64,000 nucleotides of DNA, taken from assembly GCA_965234405.1 (NCBI GenBank), contig OZ248346.1; one strand, given 5' to 3'. Both the position numbers and the translations under genes were made by a program. Under the pieces are notes generated by a model. That model was not told the origin of the DNA. It made no database searches and saw only the letters and a list, made by a program, of their open reading frames with translations. Shown one piece after another: positions 1 to 8,499 of the stretch. Numbering within the stretch: the stretch's first letter is position 1; the number at the start of each line of letters is the position of its first letter. This DNA is from Planktophila turicensis (lineage in GTDB: Bacteria; Actinomycetota; Actinomycetes; Nanopelagicales; Nanopelagicaceae).

Positions 1-959
1 TCAGCGTCAAGTACATTTTGGCTTACCAGTTCTTTGTCGGTGGATACGGAATTGCTCTTGTTCTTGGATTCAAATCATCTCTTTATGTGACAACGATTGG
101 TGCAGTTACATCGCTGCTTCTGATTCAGAGTTACTTCTTCTTGCAAAGTAGAGTGGGAAATAGACTTTTTCCTCTCGGTATCACTTTCTTAGCCCTCGTT
201 GGATTACTGCCTGTCTTTGTCCCCATTGCTATTCGTAACCCACTCAATGAAACAGCCAGTGCTGTTGCTGGATTACTCATCTCCCCAACTATTCCTGGAC
301 TGATCTTGTTGGTTTCAGCTTATCGTTTGGTGATTCGAGATCGAGATTTTGCAATCGGGGCTGCTGCCTCCGTTGGATTTAGAGTCGCCTCTCTATCCGT
401 GGAAGATCAGACCTCTAAGAGTGGGGTTGAGCTTGCTGAGTATCTCCATAACTCCTTGCAATCAGAGTTATTTGGTATTTCCAAACGTCTAGAGGCCGCC
501 TCTCGAGATTCGTCAGGTGCAGGTACTGCAGAGGCATTGCAATCTCTTGAATCTGCTCTCAGTCGTGACTATCAAGATATTTCAACTAGTGAGTTGGGTG
601 GAGTTATGCGTATTCAAAAATTGATTGCCTCTTGGCAAGGAATTGCGGATATTGAAGTAGTAGGGCTCAATTACCTCGAAGAGGGTTCAAGCCTCGCGCA
701 GCGAACTTCACAAGTCTTGGAAGAGATGATTACAAATACAATTCGCTACGGCATGGCAAATAGCATTCAGGTCGAGCTTGCAAAAGGCTTAACTCATCTA
801 CAGATTGAACTTACACATAATGGTAAAGGTGAGATCTCAAAGAAGTCGGGGCTTGGCTCTCTGCTTTTGGCCCAACATTCTGCTGATGGTATAGATATCA
901 GCTCTGAGTCAGGAAAGACTTACTTGCGAATCAGCCTGCCTCTCGCCTCAACTGTTTAA
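1..959 (+). CDS. sensor histidine kinase-like membrane protein (5' end outside window)
   Basis: The reading frame is open to the left edge. The first possible start in the window is TTG at 18, so the gene probably begins upstream and this is its C-terminal part. The visible protein opens with hydrophobic segments (about residues 2-50, 55-75 and 82-105 from the TTG) and then a cytoplasmic part. A helix with LHNSLQSEL near residue 145 resembles the phospho-acceptor helix of HisKA_3-type kinases (LHD...). EEMITNTIRYG near 235 fits the N box and SGLGSLLL near 280 the G box of an HATPase domain. I infer a membrane sensor kinase. No response regulator is seen next to it. The phospho-acceptor assignment is tentative because D is replaced by N. 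Confidence 0.6.
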   Translation, partial: SVKYILAYQFFVGGYGIALVLGFKSSLYVTTIGAVTSLLLIQSYFFLQSRVGNRLFPLGITFLALVGLLPVFVPIAIRNPLNETASAVAGLLISPTIPGLILLVSAYRLVIRDRDFAIGAAASVGFRVASLSVEDQTSKSGVELAEYLHNSLQSELFGISKRLEAASRDSSGAGTAEALQSLESALSRDYQDISTSELGGVMRIQKLIASWQGIADIEVVGLNYLEEGSSLAQRTSQVLEEMITNTIRYGMANSIQVELAKGLTHLQIELTHNGKGEISKKSGLGSLLLAQHSADGIDISSESGKTYLRISLPLASTV

Positions 960-1052
960 GGTCGATTGCAATCTCTGTTCCAGGGCGGTATATGCTGCAT
1001 CAAACTCAGGGCTTGATATTTCCATCTTCCAACGTGCGCTGGTCGCGTTCTC

Positions 1053-1077
1053 GGGGGTTCGAGTCCCTCACAACCCA
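1053..1077 (+). tRNA. 3'-terminal tRNA fragment (T arm plus acceptor strand only)
   Basis: The stretch reads as a normal tRNA 3' end: T stem GGGGG (1053-1057), T loop TTCGAGT (1058-1064), T stem CCCTC (1065-1069), acceptor 3' strand ACAACCC (1070-1076) and discriminator A (1077). The matching acceptor 5' strand (GGGTTGT) and D and anticodon arms are absent in the preceding 90 bases. It is therefore not a functional tRNA here. It looks like the duplicated tRNA end left by site-specific integration, or a decayed gene. The amino-acid identity cannot be told. Confidence 0.55.
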
Positions 1078-1078
1078 C

Positions 1079-1684
1079 TTAGGAAGTCTTGCTGAATTTT
1101 GGCAAGTGCAGGTCGAATTGGATTGAAATCACGCGAGTAAGAATTACAACCACTCCTCCAACAATTGCGCAGATATTGTCTCCGAAGCTGAATTGGTGAA
1201 GTGCCACAAAAGTAATTGAACCCATCAAGGCTGACGTTCCAATTGTCTCGCGGTGAAGCAAGACGGGCTCTAACTGGCATAGAACATCTCGCAAGAGCCC
1301 CCCAGTCACCGCCGTAATTACCCCCAAAAGAATTGCAGCAAACCAGGTGACATCCATTTCAAAGGCCAACTGGGTTCCAGACATGGTTGCAACCGCTAAT
1401 CCAAAAGTATCCATAATCAGCAAGGTCTTACCGATATGGGTCACGCGCCTGAAGACAAGAGTGATCACAACAGCTGCAATAACGCTTGCAACAATCCATG
1501 GATCAATAATCCAGATAGGTCGCATTCCTAGGAATACGTTACGAAGTGTTCCTCCAGATACAGATGCGATACCGGCGATGAAGGCGATGCCACCGTAATC
1601 AAGACCCTTATCTGCAGCAACGCGTGCCCCAACGAGTGCGAAGACGAAAGTAGAAAGTAGATCAAGGACGTGGAGCAAAGTCAT
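1079..1684 (-). CDS. TRIC-family (UPF0126/YicG-like) membrane channel
   Basis: A 201-residue protein that is almost entirely hydrophobic, with about seven membrane segments. It has the two-fold repeat typical of bacterial TRIC (trimeric intracellular cation channel) proteins: SGGTLRNVFLG in the first half and TGGLLRDVLCQ in the second, both glycine-rich turns followed by R-D/N. Bacterial members conduct monovalent cations across the inner membrane; physiological role in this organism unknown. The start at ATG 1684 is preferred over an in-frame GTG at 1753, because a TACCCT hexamer lies exactly six bases before it and the family normally begins at this hydrophobic helix. Confidence 0.8.
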   Translation of the reverse strand: MTLLHVLDLLSTFVFALVGARVAADKGLDYGGIAFIAGIASVSGGTLRNVFLGMRPIWIIDPWIVASVIAAVVITLVFRRVTHIGKTLLIMDTFGLAVATMSGTQLAFEMDVTWFAAILLGVITAVTGGLLRDVLCQLEPVLLHRETIGTSALMGSITFVALHQFSFGDNICAIVGGVVVILTRVISIQFDLHLPKFSKTS

Positions 1685-1690
1685 GGGTAC

Positions 1691-1696
1691 AGGGTA
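1691..1696 (-). promoter_or_regulatory. -10 element of TRIC gene, leaderless
   Basis: TACCCT on the minus strand, six bases before the ATG at 1684. No convincing -35. Transcription would begin at or next to the start codon. Confidence 0.45.
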
Positions 1697-1792
1697 CGGA
1701 TGTCTGACCGCTTGAGCCTGCACAAAACTGCAAAATAGTTTCATTTCCGTCACATTTTGCGTGTTTGGCTACCGGTATGACGGTGGCTTCCG

Positions 1793-1798
1793 TAGAGT
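1793..1798 (+). promoter_or_regulatory. -10 element of the GH13 glucosidase gene, leaderless
   Basis: TAGAGT, seven bases before the ATG at 1806, with no ribosome binding site between. The -35 region is not recognisable. Confidence 0.45.
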
Positions 1799-1805
1799 TC
1801 CGCGC

Positions 1806-3461
1806 ATGTCGAAAACAACAGGACTCTCAACAGATAAGAATTGGTGGCGCCAAGCTGCCATCTACCAGATCTACCCACGCAGCTTCGCTGATTCAAATGG
1901 CGACGGCATCGGTGATATCAAGGGAATCACTTCACGCATTCCTTACTTGAAGTCACTTTCGATTGATGCAGTGTGGTTGAGTCCTTTCTATCCATCAGCT
2001 TTGGCTGATGGTGGTTATGACGTTGATGATTATCGCGATGTGGATCCAAAGCTAGGAACGCTCGCTGACTTTGATGAAATGCTTGCAGGGCTTCATAAAG
2101 AAGGAATCCGCGTATTCGTAGATATCGTGCCAAACCATTCATCAAACTTGCACGAATGGTTTAAGGAAGCACTCGCTGCCGAGAAGGGTTCGGCTGCACG
2201 TAACCGATACATCTTCCGTGATGGCAAGGGCGCTAATGGCGAACTTCCACCTTCAGATTGGGTTTCGCACTTCGCTCCATCATCGTGGACACACGAATCA
2301 ACATTCGGCGGAAAGAACAACCAGTGGTTCCTCCACTGGTTCGCTCCAGAACAACCAGATTTCAACTGGGAGAACCCAGAAGTACATGAAGATTTCCTCA
2401 AGACGCTCAAGTTCTGGTCTGATCGTGGCGTAGATGGATTCCGCATCGACGTTGCACATGGATTGGCCAAAGATTTAACTGAACCTTTCCGCAGCATGCC
2501 TGTTCACGAAGGTCTTGTTGAGCGCGGCAATAAGGGAAATGGTATTTGGGGCGATCGCAATGAAGTCTTTGCGATTTACAAAGAATGGCGCAAACTCTTC
2601 AATCAGTACGACCCACCACGCGTGGCAGTAGCAGAAGCATTCGTTCACCCAGAGCGTCTCCCACTCTATGCAAGCACAAAGACTTTGGGTCAGTGCTTTG
2701 ACTTCCGATTTATTGAAACTCCATTCGAGGCAAATGCCTACAAGATTGCGACTCAAGAAGCGATTGAGTTGGCAGCGAAGAATAAATCTTCATGCACATG
2801 GACACTTTCAAACCACGACCAGATTCGCCACGCGACAAAGATGGGCCTAAACCCAGCTGTTAATCGTCGTAGTTGGATGCTTTCAAATGGAACATCGCAT
2901 CCACTTGATGCTGATTCAGGTACAAAGAACGCGTTGGCAGCAACTGTCTATATCTTGGGTCTTCCAGGCTCTACTTACATGTACCAAGGTGAAGAACTCG
3001 GCCTGCACGAAGTAACGGATATTCCTGAAAGCGAAATCCAGGATCCTCAGTACCTTCGTAACCTCAAGGTTGATAAGGGTCGCGATGGTTGTCGCGTCCC
3101 ATTGCCTTGGACTGCATCAGGCTCATCATTTGGTTTCGGTTCTGGTGGAGCACACTTGCCACAGCCAAAGTGGTTTGCTGATTACGCTGTTGAGGTAGAA
3201 GAGAAGCAGGAAGATTCAGCGCTCTCTATCTATCGCAAGGCGCTAGCTCTTCGTAAGGAGTTGGTAACTGACGAAAAGATCAAGTGGCATAACACGACAG
3301 ATATTTCTGTTCTCCACTACTCACGTCCGAATGGCTGGAATGTGATTATCAACTTCCGTGCAGAAAATTACCAAATGCCAAAGGGCGAGCTATTGCTTTC
3401 AACTCGCCCCGTGGTTAATGGAAAGATTCCTGCTGGTACAACCGTTTGGTTTAAAGCTTAA
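1806..3461 (+). CDS. GH13 alpha-glucosidase (oligo-1,6-glucosidase type)
   Basis: A 551-residue cytoplasmic glycoside hydrolase of family 13. It opens with WWRQAAIYQIYPRSFADSNGDG, typical of the alpha-glucosidase subgroup. Conserved regions appear in order: DIVPNHSS (region I), GFRIDVAHGL with the nucleophile Asp (region II), AVAEAF with the acid/base Glu (region III) and LSNHDQ with the transition-state Asp (region IV). It hydrolyses alpha-glucosidic bonds in maltose- or isomaltose-type oligosaccharides; exact specificity cannot be read. No signal peptide, so the sugar must be imported. Upstream in-frame codons to 1761 are rejected as start because ATG 1806 has a -10 element at leaderless spacing. 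It stands alone, with no sugar transporter nearby. Confidence 0.9.
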   Translation: MSKTTGLSTDKNWWRQAAIYQIYPRSFADSNGDGIGDIKGITSRIPYLKSLSIDAVWLSPFYPSALADGGYDVDDYRDVDPKLGTLADFDEMLAGLHKEGIRVFVDIVPNHSSNLHEWFKEALAAEKGSAARNRYIFRDGKGANGELPPSDWVSHFAPSSWTHESTFGGKNNQWFLHWFAPEQPDFNWENPEVHEDFLKTLKFWSDRGVDGFRIDVAHGLAKDLTEPFRSMPVHEGLVERGNKGNGIWGDRNEVFAIYKEWRKLFNQYDPPRVAVAEAFVHPERLPLYASTKTLGQCFDFRFIETPFEANAYKIATQEAIELAAKNKSSCTWTLSNHDQIRHATKMGLNPAVNRRSWMLSNGTSHPLDADSGTKNALAATVYILGLPGSTYMYQGEELGLHEVTDIPESEIQDPQYLRNLKVDKGRDGCRVPLPWTASGSSFGFGSGGAHLPQPKWFADYAVEVEEKQEDSALSIYRKALALRKELVTDEKIKWHNTTDISVLHYSRPNGWNVIINFRAENYQMPKGELLLSTRPVVNGKIPAGTTVWFKA

Positions 3462-3465
3462 ATAA

Positions 3466-3942
3466 TTAAGCAACACCAATAATGTCGACTGAAAAGATCA
3501 AGGTCTCATTCGGCCCGATTGGTCCTGAACCAGATGCGCCGTAACCCATTGATGGAGGCAAGATAAGTAGGCGTCGCCCGCCTGCCTTTGCTCCTGGCAA
3601 ACCTTTCTGCCATCCCTCAACAACTTGTGCCAATGGGAAAGTTGCAGGCTGTCCGCTCCATGAAGATTCGATGATCTGTCCTGTTGACCATGCCATAAGT
3701 GTGTAATGAACTGTCAGCGTTGAAGTAGGAAGAACTTCTGCACCAGTTCCGACGATGACATCTGAGAATGTGAGCTCTGCTGGAGGAGTTCCTTCAGGCT
3801 TTGAAATTGTCGGTGCCTGGCCTGCAACTGCTGAAACTACTGGAAGCACTGTTGAATCTGATCCTGACATTTGTATTCCTCCGAGAATTGTTACTGCGAC
3901 GAGAGTGATAGCAAAGATTGCGGCAAGAATTTTGCGGGTCAT
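3466..3942 (-). CDS. FKBP-type peptidyl-prolyl cis-trans isomerase, exported or membrane-anchored
   Basis: 158 residues. A hydrophobic segment at 5-24 is a signal or anchor, followed by a Ser/Pro/Gly-rich linker and one FKBP domain from about 58 to the end. Recognisable FKBP features are VHYTLMAW, EGWQKGLPGAKAGGRR and the closing PNETLIFSVDIIGV. FKBPs catalyse proline isomerisation and assist folding of exported proteins. It lies 4 bases after argG and is co-directional, so probably co-transcribed, although no functional link is obvious. The neighbouring plus-strand glucosidase gene converges on it with only 4 bases between the stops. Confidence 0.9.
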   Translation of the reverse strand: MTRKILAAIFAITLVAVTILGGIQMSGSDSTVLPVVSAVAGQAPTISKPEGTPPAELTFSDVIVGTGAEVLPTSTLTVHYTLMAWSTGQIIESSWSGQPATFPLAQVVEGWQKGLPGAKAGGRRLLILPPSMGYGASGSGPIGPNETLIFSVDIIGVA

Positions 3943-3946
3943 GTTA

Positions 3947-5275
3947 TTAATTTTCTAGCTCCTTGATCAGGTTGAAGTCTCCGCCACCTAGCTGGCCTTG
4001 TTCGCGGTACATCTCGAGCTTGGCGCGAGTATCTGCGATATCAAGGTTGCGCATAGTCAGCTGTCCGATGCGATCTGTTGGGCCAAATGCAGCGTCTTCT
4101 GTGCGCTCCATCGACAATTTATCTGGGTGATAGCTCAGCGCTGGTCCAGTTGTATTGATGATTGAGAAATCATCTCCACGACGTAGGCGAATCGTGACTT
4201 CGCCAGTAATTGCAGATGCAACCCAGCGAGTCAATGATTCGCGAAGCATGAGGCTCTGTGGATCTAACCAGCGACCTTCGTAGAGCAAGCGACCAAGGCG
4301 ACGACCTTCAGCGTGATAATTCGCGATGGTGTCTTCGTTATGAATTGCAGAAACTAAACGCTCGTAAGCAATAAAGAGAAGCGCCATTCCTGGAGCTTCA
4401 TAAATTCCGCGAGACTTTGCTTCGATGATGCGGTTCTCGATCTGATCGGCCATTCCGAGTCCATGGCGGCCACCAATCTTGTTTGCTTCATCCATGAGCG
4501 CCACAACATCGGTGAAATCTTTACCGTTAATTGCAACAGGGCGACCCTGAACAAATTGAATCTTTACATCTTCTGATGGGATCGAAACGCTTGGATCCCA
4601 GAACTTGACGCCCATGATTGGTGTAACAATTTCGATCGAAGCGTCGAGGTTTTCTAGATCCTTGGCTTCGTGTGTAGCGCCCAAGATGTTGGCATCTGTT
4701 GAGTATGCCTTCTCGGTGCTGTCGCGATAAGGAAGCTTGTTAGCGACCAACCACTCGGACATCTCTTTACGTCCACCTAATTCGCGAACGAAATCAGCAT
4801 CTAGCCATGGCTTGTAAATACGAAGATTTGGGTTGGCAAGAAGTCCGTAGCGATAGAAACGCTCGATGTCATTGCCCTTGTATGTGGAACCGTCGCCCCA
4901 GATTTCAACTTTGTCATGCAACATCGCGCGAACAAGAAGAGTTCCGGTGACTGCGCGGCCAAGAGGTGTTGTATTGAAGTACTGCTTACCGCCTGAACGG
5001 ATATGGAAAGCTCCGCATGCAATTGCTGCGAGGCCTTCTTCAACAAGTGGCGTCTTGCAATCTACAAGTCGAGAAATTTCTGCGCCATATTCTTTTGCGC
5101 GGCCTGGAACTGAATCGATATCTGGCTCGTCGTATTGGCCTAGGTCTGCGGTATAGGTGCAAGGAACGGCGCCCTTTGAGCGCATCCAAGCGACTGCAAC
5201 AGATGTATCGAGACCACCAGAAAAGGCGATACCGACCTTTTCGCCAACAGGAAGGGAAGCTAGAACCTTAGACAT
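3947..5275 (-). CDS. argG: argininosuccinate synthase
   Basis: 442 residues, matching the longer E. coli-type argininosuccinate synthase rather than the shorter (about 400-residue) type usual in Actinobacteria. The N-terminal PP-loop AFSGGLDTS at 18-26 binds ATP; downstream GGKQYFNTTPLGRAVTG and GDGSTYKGNDIERFYRYG are characteristic of the E. coli group. It ligates citrulline and aspartate in arginine synthesis. No other arg gene is in the window, so it is separated from the pathway operon. Gene order (5280 methyltransferase, argG, FKBP) with 4-base gaps suggests one transcript. Confidence 0.93.
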   Translation of the reverse strand: MSKVLASLPVGEKVGIAFSGGLDTSVAVAWMRSKGAVPCTYTADLGQYDEPDIDSVPGRAKEYGAEISRLVDCKTPLVEEGLAAIACGAFHIRSGGKQYFNTTPLGRAVTGTLLVRAMLHDKVEIWGDGSTYKGNDIERFYRYGLLANPNLRIYKPWLDADFVRELGGRKEMSEWLVANKLPYRDSTEKAYSTDANILGATHEAKDLENLDASIEIVTPIMGVKFWDPSVSIPSEDVKIQFVQGRPVAINGKDFTDVVALMDEANKIGGRHGLGMADQIENRIIEAKSRGIYEAPGMALLFIAYERLVSAIHNEDTIANYHAEGRRLGRLLYEGRWLDPQSLMLRESLTRWVASAITGEVTIRLRRGDDFSIINTTGPALSYHPDKLSMERTEDAAFGPTDRIGQLTMRNLDIADTRAKLEMYREQGQLGGGDFNLIKELEN

Positions 5276-5279
5276 GACC

Positions 5280-6470
5280 TCAGTCTAACGGCTTCAGAAG
5301 TGAGGCGAGAACAGGTTTTACTTTCCAGAGACCAATCAACTCTTCGTACTTACGAGTTTCAGCCTGATCGGCGATAGCCCCTGTCTTCACCGCTCGAATC
5401 ATGAGATTTCGCGGCGTATGTTCTCCCCCAATAAATTCAATTGCTTCAACGCGATATCCGCGTAACTTCATTATCTGCATACGAAGAGCATCTGTGAGCA
5501 GATCACCCAGACGTTCTTTCATAATTCCATTACGCGTGATGAGCGACCAGGGTTCAGGAATCTCATTCATCTGGGCCTGAATATCGTGATGACAGCATGG
5601 AGCAATCAGCGCAAGCTTTGCATCGGAGTTAATGGTCCATGCGATTGCATCATCCGTTGCTGTGTCACAAGCATGCAGGGCGATAGAAATGTCAGCGTTC
5701 TTAATAGTTGTATCGGCGATCTCTTCTGCTCGGAATTCAATTGTCTTATTAATATCTAGTTGACGAGCAATCTCATTATTTCGATCGCGAGCAGCCGTAC
5801 GGACATCAATCCCGATTACATTGACCGCCATGCCCTGCGAGCGTAGATACTGGTGAGCAGCGAAAGTCAGATAAGCATGTCCGCAACCAAGGTCCACTAT
5901 TGTGAGCGGATCGTTTTCAGAAGGCTGGTGAATCTGTCCTGCTGAAATTGCGGCAGTCAAGGTAGGCATCAACAGACGAAGAAACTCTTCCACCTGCTTG
6001 TACTTATCCATCTTGCTGGGCTTTACATGGCCCTTGGCATCTGAAATTCCAATGGCAACCAAATATGGATCGGATGCATCAAGTAAGCGAGATTTACTTC
6101 GATCGTGCGAAAGATCTTGCTCGCGCTTTGCGCTTTCGCGATGAACGAGTGGCTCGCCCTTCTTAGTAATTCGCAAAGCTAGCGAACCTTCGGTGTGCTC
6201 AAGCAATATGTTGGCAAAACCAGCGCGAATTAGTTGAGCAAATGGAGCATCGGCGGGCGCATAATTCTTTGATGTCATTTGTCTGCCATCGCTATGGCTA
6301 ATTTGAATGGCGACTCCGTCTTTGAGTGCAACTGGCCTGATATCAATGCGTTCGTTCGGGGTCTGCATGTTGCGACGACGACCGGAAAGGACAACGCGCA
6401 CTAGTGAATCAGTATTGGAGAAGAGCGCCTCTAATTCAGAGAAAGTAGATTCTAGGTTCTGATCGCTCAC
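5280..6470 (-). CDS. class I SAM-dependent methyltransferase (Methyltransf_32-like)
   Basis: 396 residues from a GTG at 6470. Motif I VDLGCGHAYLTF lies near residue 195, followed by an acidic motif II (VIGIDVRT) and IALHACDTATDD and ALIAPCCHHD, the Ala-Pro-Cys-Cys-His-His segment typical of the METTL25/RRNAD1-like group. The N-terminal 190 residues are poorly recognisable. Substrate unknown, possibly RNA or protein. A frame-compatible GTG at 6524 would overlap the preceding kinase gene by 44 bases; GTG 6470 lies 10 bases after that stop and gives a normal operon junction. Confidence 0.75.
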   Translation of the reverse strand: MSDQNLESTFSELEALFSNTDSLVRVVLSGRRRNMQTPNERIDIRPVALKDGVAIQISHSDGRQMTSKNYAPADAPFAQLIRAGFANILLEHTEGSLALRITKKGEPLVHRESAKREQDLSHDRSKSRLLDASDPYLVAIGISDAKGHVKPSKMDKYKQVEEFLRLLMPTLTAAISAGQIHQPSENDPLTIVDLGCGHAYLTFAAHQYLRSQGMAVNVIGIDVRTAARDRNNEIARQLDINKTIEFRAEEIADTTIKNADISIALHACDTATDDAIAWTINSDAKLALIAPCCHHDIQAQMNEIPEPWSLITRNGIMKERLGDLLTDALRMQIMKLRGYRVEAIEFIGGEHTPRNLMIRAVKTGAIADQAETRKYEELIGLWKVKPVLASLLKPLD

Positions 6471-6480
6471 ATACGTGAGT

Positions 6481-7704
6481 TTAGTCTTTAACGACAGGTA
6501 ATTCGACCACGATTGCAAGGCCACCTAAAGAACTCTTGCGAAGGGAGAATCTTCCGCCAAGCTTTTGTATGACTGCAGACATGATGCTCATTCCCAGCCC
6601 AGAGCCACCATTTTCACGCGAGCGAGATTTATCAAATCGATTGAGTGAGCGAATATCTTCACGGTAAGCGCTTGCAGGTAAGCCCTTACCAGCATCTTCG
6701 ATTATCAGCTCTGCAGTTTTTCCATATGTTGTGAGTGAAATGTTTACAGCAACGTCGTTATCTGTATGGCGCACAATGTTTGTCAGAGCGTTCTGAATAA
6801 ACCTCGCCATGTAATCACGTGACGCTTCGATGATGACACTTGAAGAAATCGCAAGCGTCACTTTTCGCTCAGGGTTTAAAGTGATGAAGTCAGTGCCATG
6901 CGAATTCAAGATTTCGCTGAGATCAATCTTTTCAATATCCCGAGCCCCGCTCTCCCCTAGTTCTGCAAGAAGGAGCAGATCTTGAACAAGAGTCTCCATA
7001 CGTTGAATCTCATTGCCAACGCGATTAAATGCACGTTCTTTATCTGAATCTTCTTTCAGCTGATTCTTGCTCAGCATTTCGACATATCCCTTGATGACAG
7101 TTAGCGGGGTTCGCAGTTCGTGGGATGCATCTCCTAAGAACTCTTGCATGCGAGCAAGAGAGGCTGTCTCGTCGCGACGATTGATGCGCCTGAAATAGAA
7201 GAAAAGAAGTAGCGCGGCCAAGGTGTCGATGACAAAGGTAAAGACAGCAAGTGATTGAAGATTTGAACGGAAGTTAGAATCTAAATCATCAGTTGAGCGC
7301 GCAATGATGATGAAATCGCCACCTTCTACGAGAACAGATCGAAATCGATAGGGAGCACTTCCAGGAATTCGAACTGGCACCATCGATGCACGCTCTACAG
7401 TTGGAAAATCGGGAGCACCTAAGTAATTAAGAGATGACTCATTAATAAGCGTTTCATCGCCCTCGTGAGTTAAGAAGCTAAGGGTGATATCTAATCCTGA
7501 TTGCTCAATAGCAAAGAGGGCAGCACCAACAGGTTGTGTGGGATTCTCGAATGCGGATTGAGCAACAAAATTAAGAGTGCGGTCGACTTTATCAATCTCG
7601 GCTCCTTGCGAATGCAGGACCGAGAAGCCTCCGACTCCGACAGTAATTAAAGTGAGGAGTAAAACGGTGACAATACTGATGCGCGAAGATGAGGAAAATT
7701 TCAC
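6481..7704 (-). CDS. two-component sensor histidine kinase (PhoR/MprB-like)
   Basis: 407 residues. Membrane helices at about 9-29 and 151-172 flank an extracytoplasmic sensor domain of about 120 residues. H box GDASHELRTPLTVIKGY has the phospho-acceptor His195, followed by an N box (FIQNALTNIVRH), a G1 box (EDAGKGLP) and G2 (GGSGLGMSI). No clear HAMP domain between TM2 and the H box, which is unusual for this architecture. It is the second gene of a pair: its GTG start overlaps the regulator's TGA stop by four bases (GTGA), giving translational coupling. Confidence 0.92.
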   Translation of the reverse strand: MKFSSSSRISIVTVLLLTLITVGVGGFSVLHSQGAEIDKVDRTLNFVAQSAFENPTQPVGAALFAIEQSGLDITLSFLTHEGDETLINESSLNYLGAPDFPTVERASMVPVRIPGSAPYRFRSVLVEGGDFIIIARSTDDLDSNFRSNLQSLAVFTFVIDTLAALLLFFYFRRINRRDETASLARMQEFLGDASHELRTPLTVIKGYVEMLSKNQLKEDSDKERAFNRVGNEIQRMETLVQDLLLLAELGESGARDIEKIDLSEILNSHGTDFITLNPERKVTLAISSSVIIEASRDYMARFIQNALTNIVRHTDNDVAVNISLTTYGKTAELIIEDAGKGLPASAYREDIRSLNRFDKSRSRENGGSGLGMSIMSAVIQKLGGRFSLRKSSLGGLAIVVELPVVKD

Positions 7705-8387
7705 TTCTTCTCCGCTTGAAGCTGAAAGCCAACTCCTCTGACAGTACGAATTCCTTCAAAGCCATCTCTATGCAACTTTTTGCGAAGGTAGGAAATATAG
7801 GTATCAACCACGGTACTCTCGGACTCGAAGGTAATTCCCCAGACTTCGTCTAGCAGGTAGGTCTTGCTCAATACGCGACCTTTACTTTCGAGAAGCACGT
7901 GAAGCAATCGAAATTCTGTAGGTGAAAGATCGACAACTTCATCATTGAAAGTGACCTGATGTGAATCGCTATCCAGAGATATTGGACCGCATGACAGACT
8001 TGCAGAAGTAGCAACCGTAAATTGCGAACGGCGCAGAATCGCTTTGATGCGTAGAACGAGCTCTTCAAGACCAAATGGTTTTGTCACGTAGTCATCGGCA
8101 CCTAGCGTCAGCCCGCGAGTGATATCTGCACGATCGCCACGAGCGCTCAACATCAGCGCTGGGGTGTTATCGCCGTTGCTGCGGATTCGCTCAACAAATT
8201 CAAATCCATCCATCATCGGCATATTGATATCGACTATGAGCAAATCAGGCTTAGTTGTTCGCAGCAGGGTCTGCGCGACCATTGCATCAGGTGCGGTTAC
8301 GGTCTCAAAACCAGCCAACTTGAGAGCATCACCCAATAAATCACGGACTCCTGCTTCATCATCGATCACCATAATTAATTGGCTCAT
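7701..8387 (-). CDS. OmpR-family response regulator
   Basis: 228 residues. Receiver domain 1-120 with acidic pocket D9/D10 and phospho-acceptor D53 in LLIVDINMP, Lys in DDYVTKPFGLEELVLR, then a C-terminal winged-helix DNA-binding domain (LSPTEFRLLHVLLESKGRVLSK; YISYLRKKL). Forms an operon with the kinase at 6481-7704. The start at ATG 8387 is chosen because the receiver begins there; the 14 upstream in-frame codons are not conserved-looking. A direct repeat in the divergent intergenic region (8459-8476) is a likely binding site, implying it controls the secreted protein gene at 8500 and perhaps itself. Confidence 0.93.
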   Translation of the reverse strand: MSQLIMVIDDEAGVRDLLGDALKLAGFETVTAPDAMVAQTLLRTTKPDLLIVDINMPMMDGFEFVERIRSNGDNTPALMLSARGDRADITRGLTLGADDYVTKPFGLEELVLRIKAILRRSQFTVATSASLSCGPISLDSDSHQVTFNDEVVDLSPTEFRLLHVLLESKGRVLSKTYLLDEVWGITFESESTVVDTYISYLRKKLHRDGFEGIRTVRGVGFQLQAEKK

Positions 8388-8458
8388 GCCCCAACCTTGC
8401 CATGTACAACGCTCAATTGCCACCGTCATTCAACTTCGCACACGGAGCCACGAGGACT

Positions 8459-8476
8459 TTCACAGAATATTCACAC
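8459..8476. promoter_or_regulatory. PhoP/OmpR-type direct repeat in divergent promoter region
   Basis: Two seven-base half-sites TTCACAG and TTCACAC separated by four bases (AATA), an 11-base period equal to one helical turn. This is the layout of sites bound by tandem OmpR-family dimers, and closely resembles the mycobacterial PhoP box (TCACAGC-N4-TCACAGC). The second half-site sits where the -35 element of the plus-strand gene at 8500 should be, which fits an activator. Confidence 0.6.
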
Positions 8477-8487
8477 GTCATAAGAAT

Positions 8488-8493
8488 TACTAT
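8488..8493 (+). promoter_or_regulatory. -10 element of secreted protein gene, leaderless
   Basis: TACTAT six bases before ATG 8500. No sequence-based -35; the position is occupied by the direct repeat at 8459-8476, suggesting activator-dependent transcription. Confidence 0.55.
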
Positions 8494-8499
8494 TGGCGC

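Noticed and set aside
1003..1078. Complete tRNA gene ending at 1077
   Set aside because: No acceptor 5' strand, D arm or anticodon arm could be found; only the 3' part is tRNA-like.
8119..8499. N-terminal extension of the secreted protein gene back to 8119
   Set aside because: It is antisense to the response regulator and would place the clear signal peptide in the middle of the protein.
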